From Tricholomella constricta (lineage: Eukaryota; Basidiomycota; Agaricomycetes; Agaricales; Lyophyllaceae), in contig JAACJP010000023.1 in assembly GCA_013368375.1 (NCBI GenBank), positions 62,001 through 126,000 of the forward strand: a DNA stretch of 64,000 bases. Direction: 5' to 3'. The number at the start of each line of letters is the position of its first letter. The stretch's first letter is position 1. The notes under the pieces were generated by a model. It was not told the origin of the DNA. It saw nothing but the letters and a program-made list of their open reading frames with translations, and made no database searches. A program made the position numbers and the translations under genes. This document shows, piece after piece, positions 63,104 through 64,000 of the stretch.

Positions 63104-64000
63104 TTAGATCCCTAGCGCACGGATCTCCCGTCTGAAGGCCGCCATACGACAAATGGCGTAACTGATATAGTCAAACTCCGGCTCCTCGACGTTCCTTTCC
63201 AAGTCCTCTCTCGCCTGGACAATCCCCCAAATGGCCCACATACCGTGCGAGGCGGCGCTCCAGTAGTGGACTTGCTTGTCGAGGTTTACCAACTGTAACT
63301 CATGCTCGCCATCGTCCAGCGTTGGGTATTCGCCTGAAATGGCGGTGTGGCCGAGATAAGCGGTGTAAAAGTTACGACGTTCTTCGTAGGTGGGGTACCG
63401 AGAAGGATCGAGGAGGTGGGGAGTTGAGGAATGATAGTTCGCAGTCCACTCGTGGAAGTGGTTGGCAATGTCGAACGATGCTGGATTGGGAGAGGCGTAC
63501 TCGAAGTCAACGACTATCAACTGATAAAAACTCGTCACATGAGTTCCATACCCTGATAGAATCAGAGACGGAAAGGACGTACTTGACGATGTTCATCGAC
63601 GAAATCCTTGGGGTGCTGCAACCTCAGGAGGTTGCCGTACTGGGCATCATTATGTGCGAAGACTCTCCTACTGCCGTTATGGACATCGTCTACCGTCGAC
63701 AACCAATCCAAGTATTTATTCCATTCGCGTTTGAACGTTTGCAGGTCAATTTCCGCGCGTATAGTATCGTTAACAGACGGCAAAGCGAGCACTTCTTCGG
63801 CAGGACCCAACCAGGACAGAACATTCTTCTTTGCACCTATCTCCCATCCATTGCCCTCTCCGCGGGTTTGTGGTGAGGTATTCTCGATGACTTCGATGTC
63901 GACAGAATGAAGCTCTGCCATCCGTGCACCAATCCATCGACTGATTGTAGGGTCTCGAATATCGGATGACGTCAGTGTCGTTGATTCAAAGTACTCCTCT
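63104..64000 (-). CDS. Choline/ethanolamine kinase, C-terminal part (5' end outside window)
   Basis: Kinase of the CDP-choline/CDP-ethanolamine (Kennedy) pathway, using ATP to phosphorylate the headgroup. The minus-strand frame begins at the window edge with ISRWIGARMAELHSVDIEV, a typical choline-kinase block, followed by GWEIGAKKNVLSWLGPAEEV and REWNKYLDWL. Brenner's motif is RRVFAHNDAQYGNLLRL (catalytic Asp, metal Asn). An intron (about 63522-63580) joins DFVDEHRQ to LIVVDFEYASPNPASFDIAN and HFHEW, the choline-kinase motif with the second metal Asp. The last residues are AICRMAAFRREIRALGI, stop 63104. The N-terminal ATP-binding lobe lies beyond 64000. Whether choline or ethanolamine is preferred cannot be told. 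Confidence 0.92.

Overview
This window is nuclear DNA from a filamentous basidiomycete, most likely an Agaricomycete. The evidence is: almost every gene is cut by many short introns (about 45-70 bases); intergenic gaps are short; the histone H3 tail and C-terminal half look basidiomycete; and several proteins belong to lineages typical of mushroom-forming fungi (GPI-anchored chitin deacetylase, choline/ethanolamine kinase, an uncharacterised LPxLT-type family). Gene limits below run from start codon to stop codon and include introns; exon joins were inferred by eye from GT/GC-AG sites, reading frame and family conservation.

Layout. 1-4.9 kb: C-terminal part of a tricalbin-like C2 protein, TFIIH subunit Tfb2, eRF1 methyltransferase Mtq2 (minus) and an intron-containing tRNA-Gln. 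5-14 kb: membrane-tailed Nudix hydrolase, Npl4 (minus), a bZIP factor, Cox19 and the Rieske protein. 14-22 kb: TMEM205-like protein, U2 snRNP A' (minus) and Sac1 back to back, a SET/NAP histone chaperone and a chitin deacetylase. 24-32 kb: a GCK/OSR1-type kinase, CSN6 and MCM5. 32 kb: two tRNA-Lys genes (UUU and CUU) facing each other. 32.6-39 kb: a C2H2 factor, an NRAMP transporter (minus), Med6 and AP-3 sigma (minus). 39-48 kb: an ecdysoneless/SGT1 homologue (minus), V-ATPase subunit F, Tim21, histone H3, a PhyH-type dioxygenase and a mitochondrial chalcone-isomerase-like protein (the last four minus). 48-56 kb: the very large proteasome activator Blm10/PA200. 56.5-59.9 kb: an uncharacterised protein, then the only clear mobile-element DNA, a decayed Ty3/gypsy integrase fragment. 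60-64 kb: a tandem CCCH (tristetraprolin-type) RNA-binding protein and the 3' part of a choline/ethanolamine kinase (minus).

The genes are mainly conserved housekeeping functions: transcription and replication (Tfb2, Med6, MCM5, H3, SET), protein turnover (Npl4, CSN6, Blm10), mitochondrial biogenesis and respiration (Cox19, Rip1, Tim21), and membrane traffic or ion transport (Sac1, AP-3 sigma, Vma7, NRAMP). They do not form a functional cluster; close head-to-head pairs probably share promoters. I see no convincing new biological system. The most notable observations are fine-scale gene architecture: a 9-base microexon and a split C-terminal HbYX motif in BLM10, three likely GC-AG introns (one after a start-codon-only exon in NPL4), the facing intron-containing tRNA-Lys pair, and a two-residue-longer histone H3 tail near K27.
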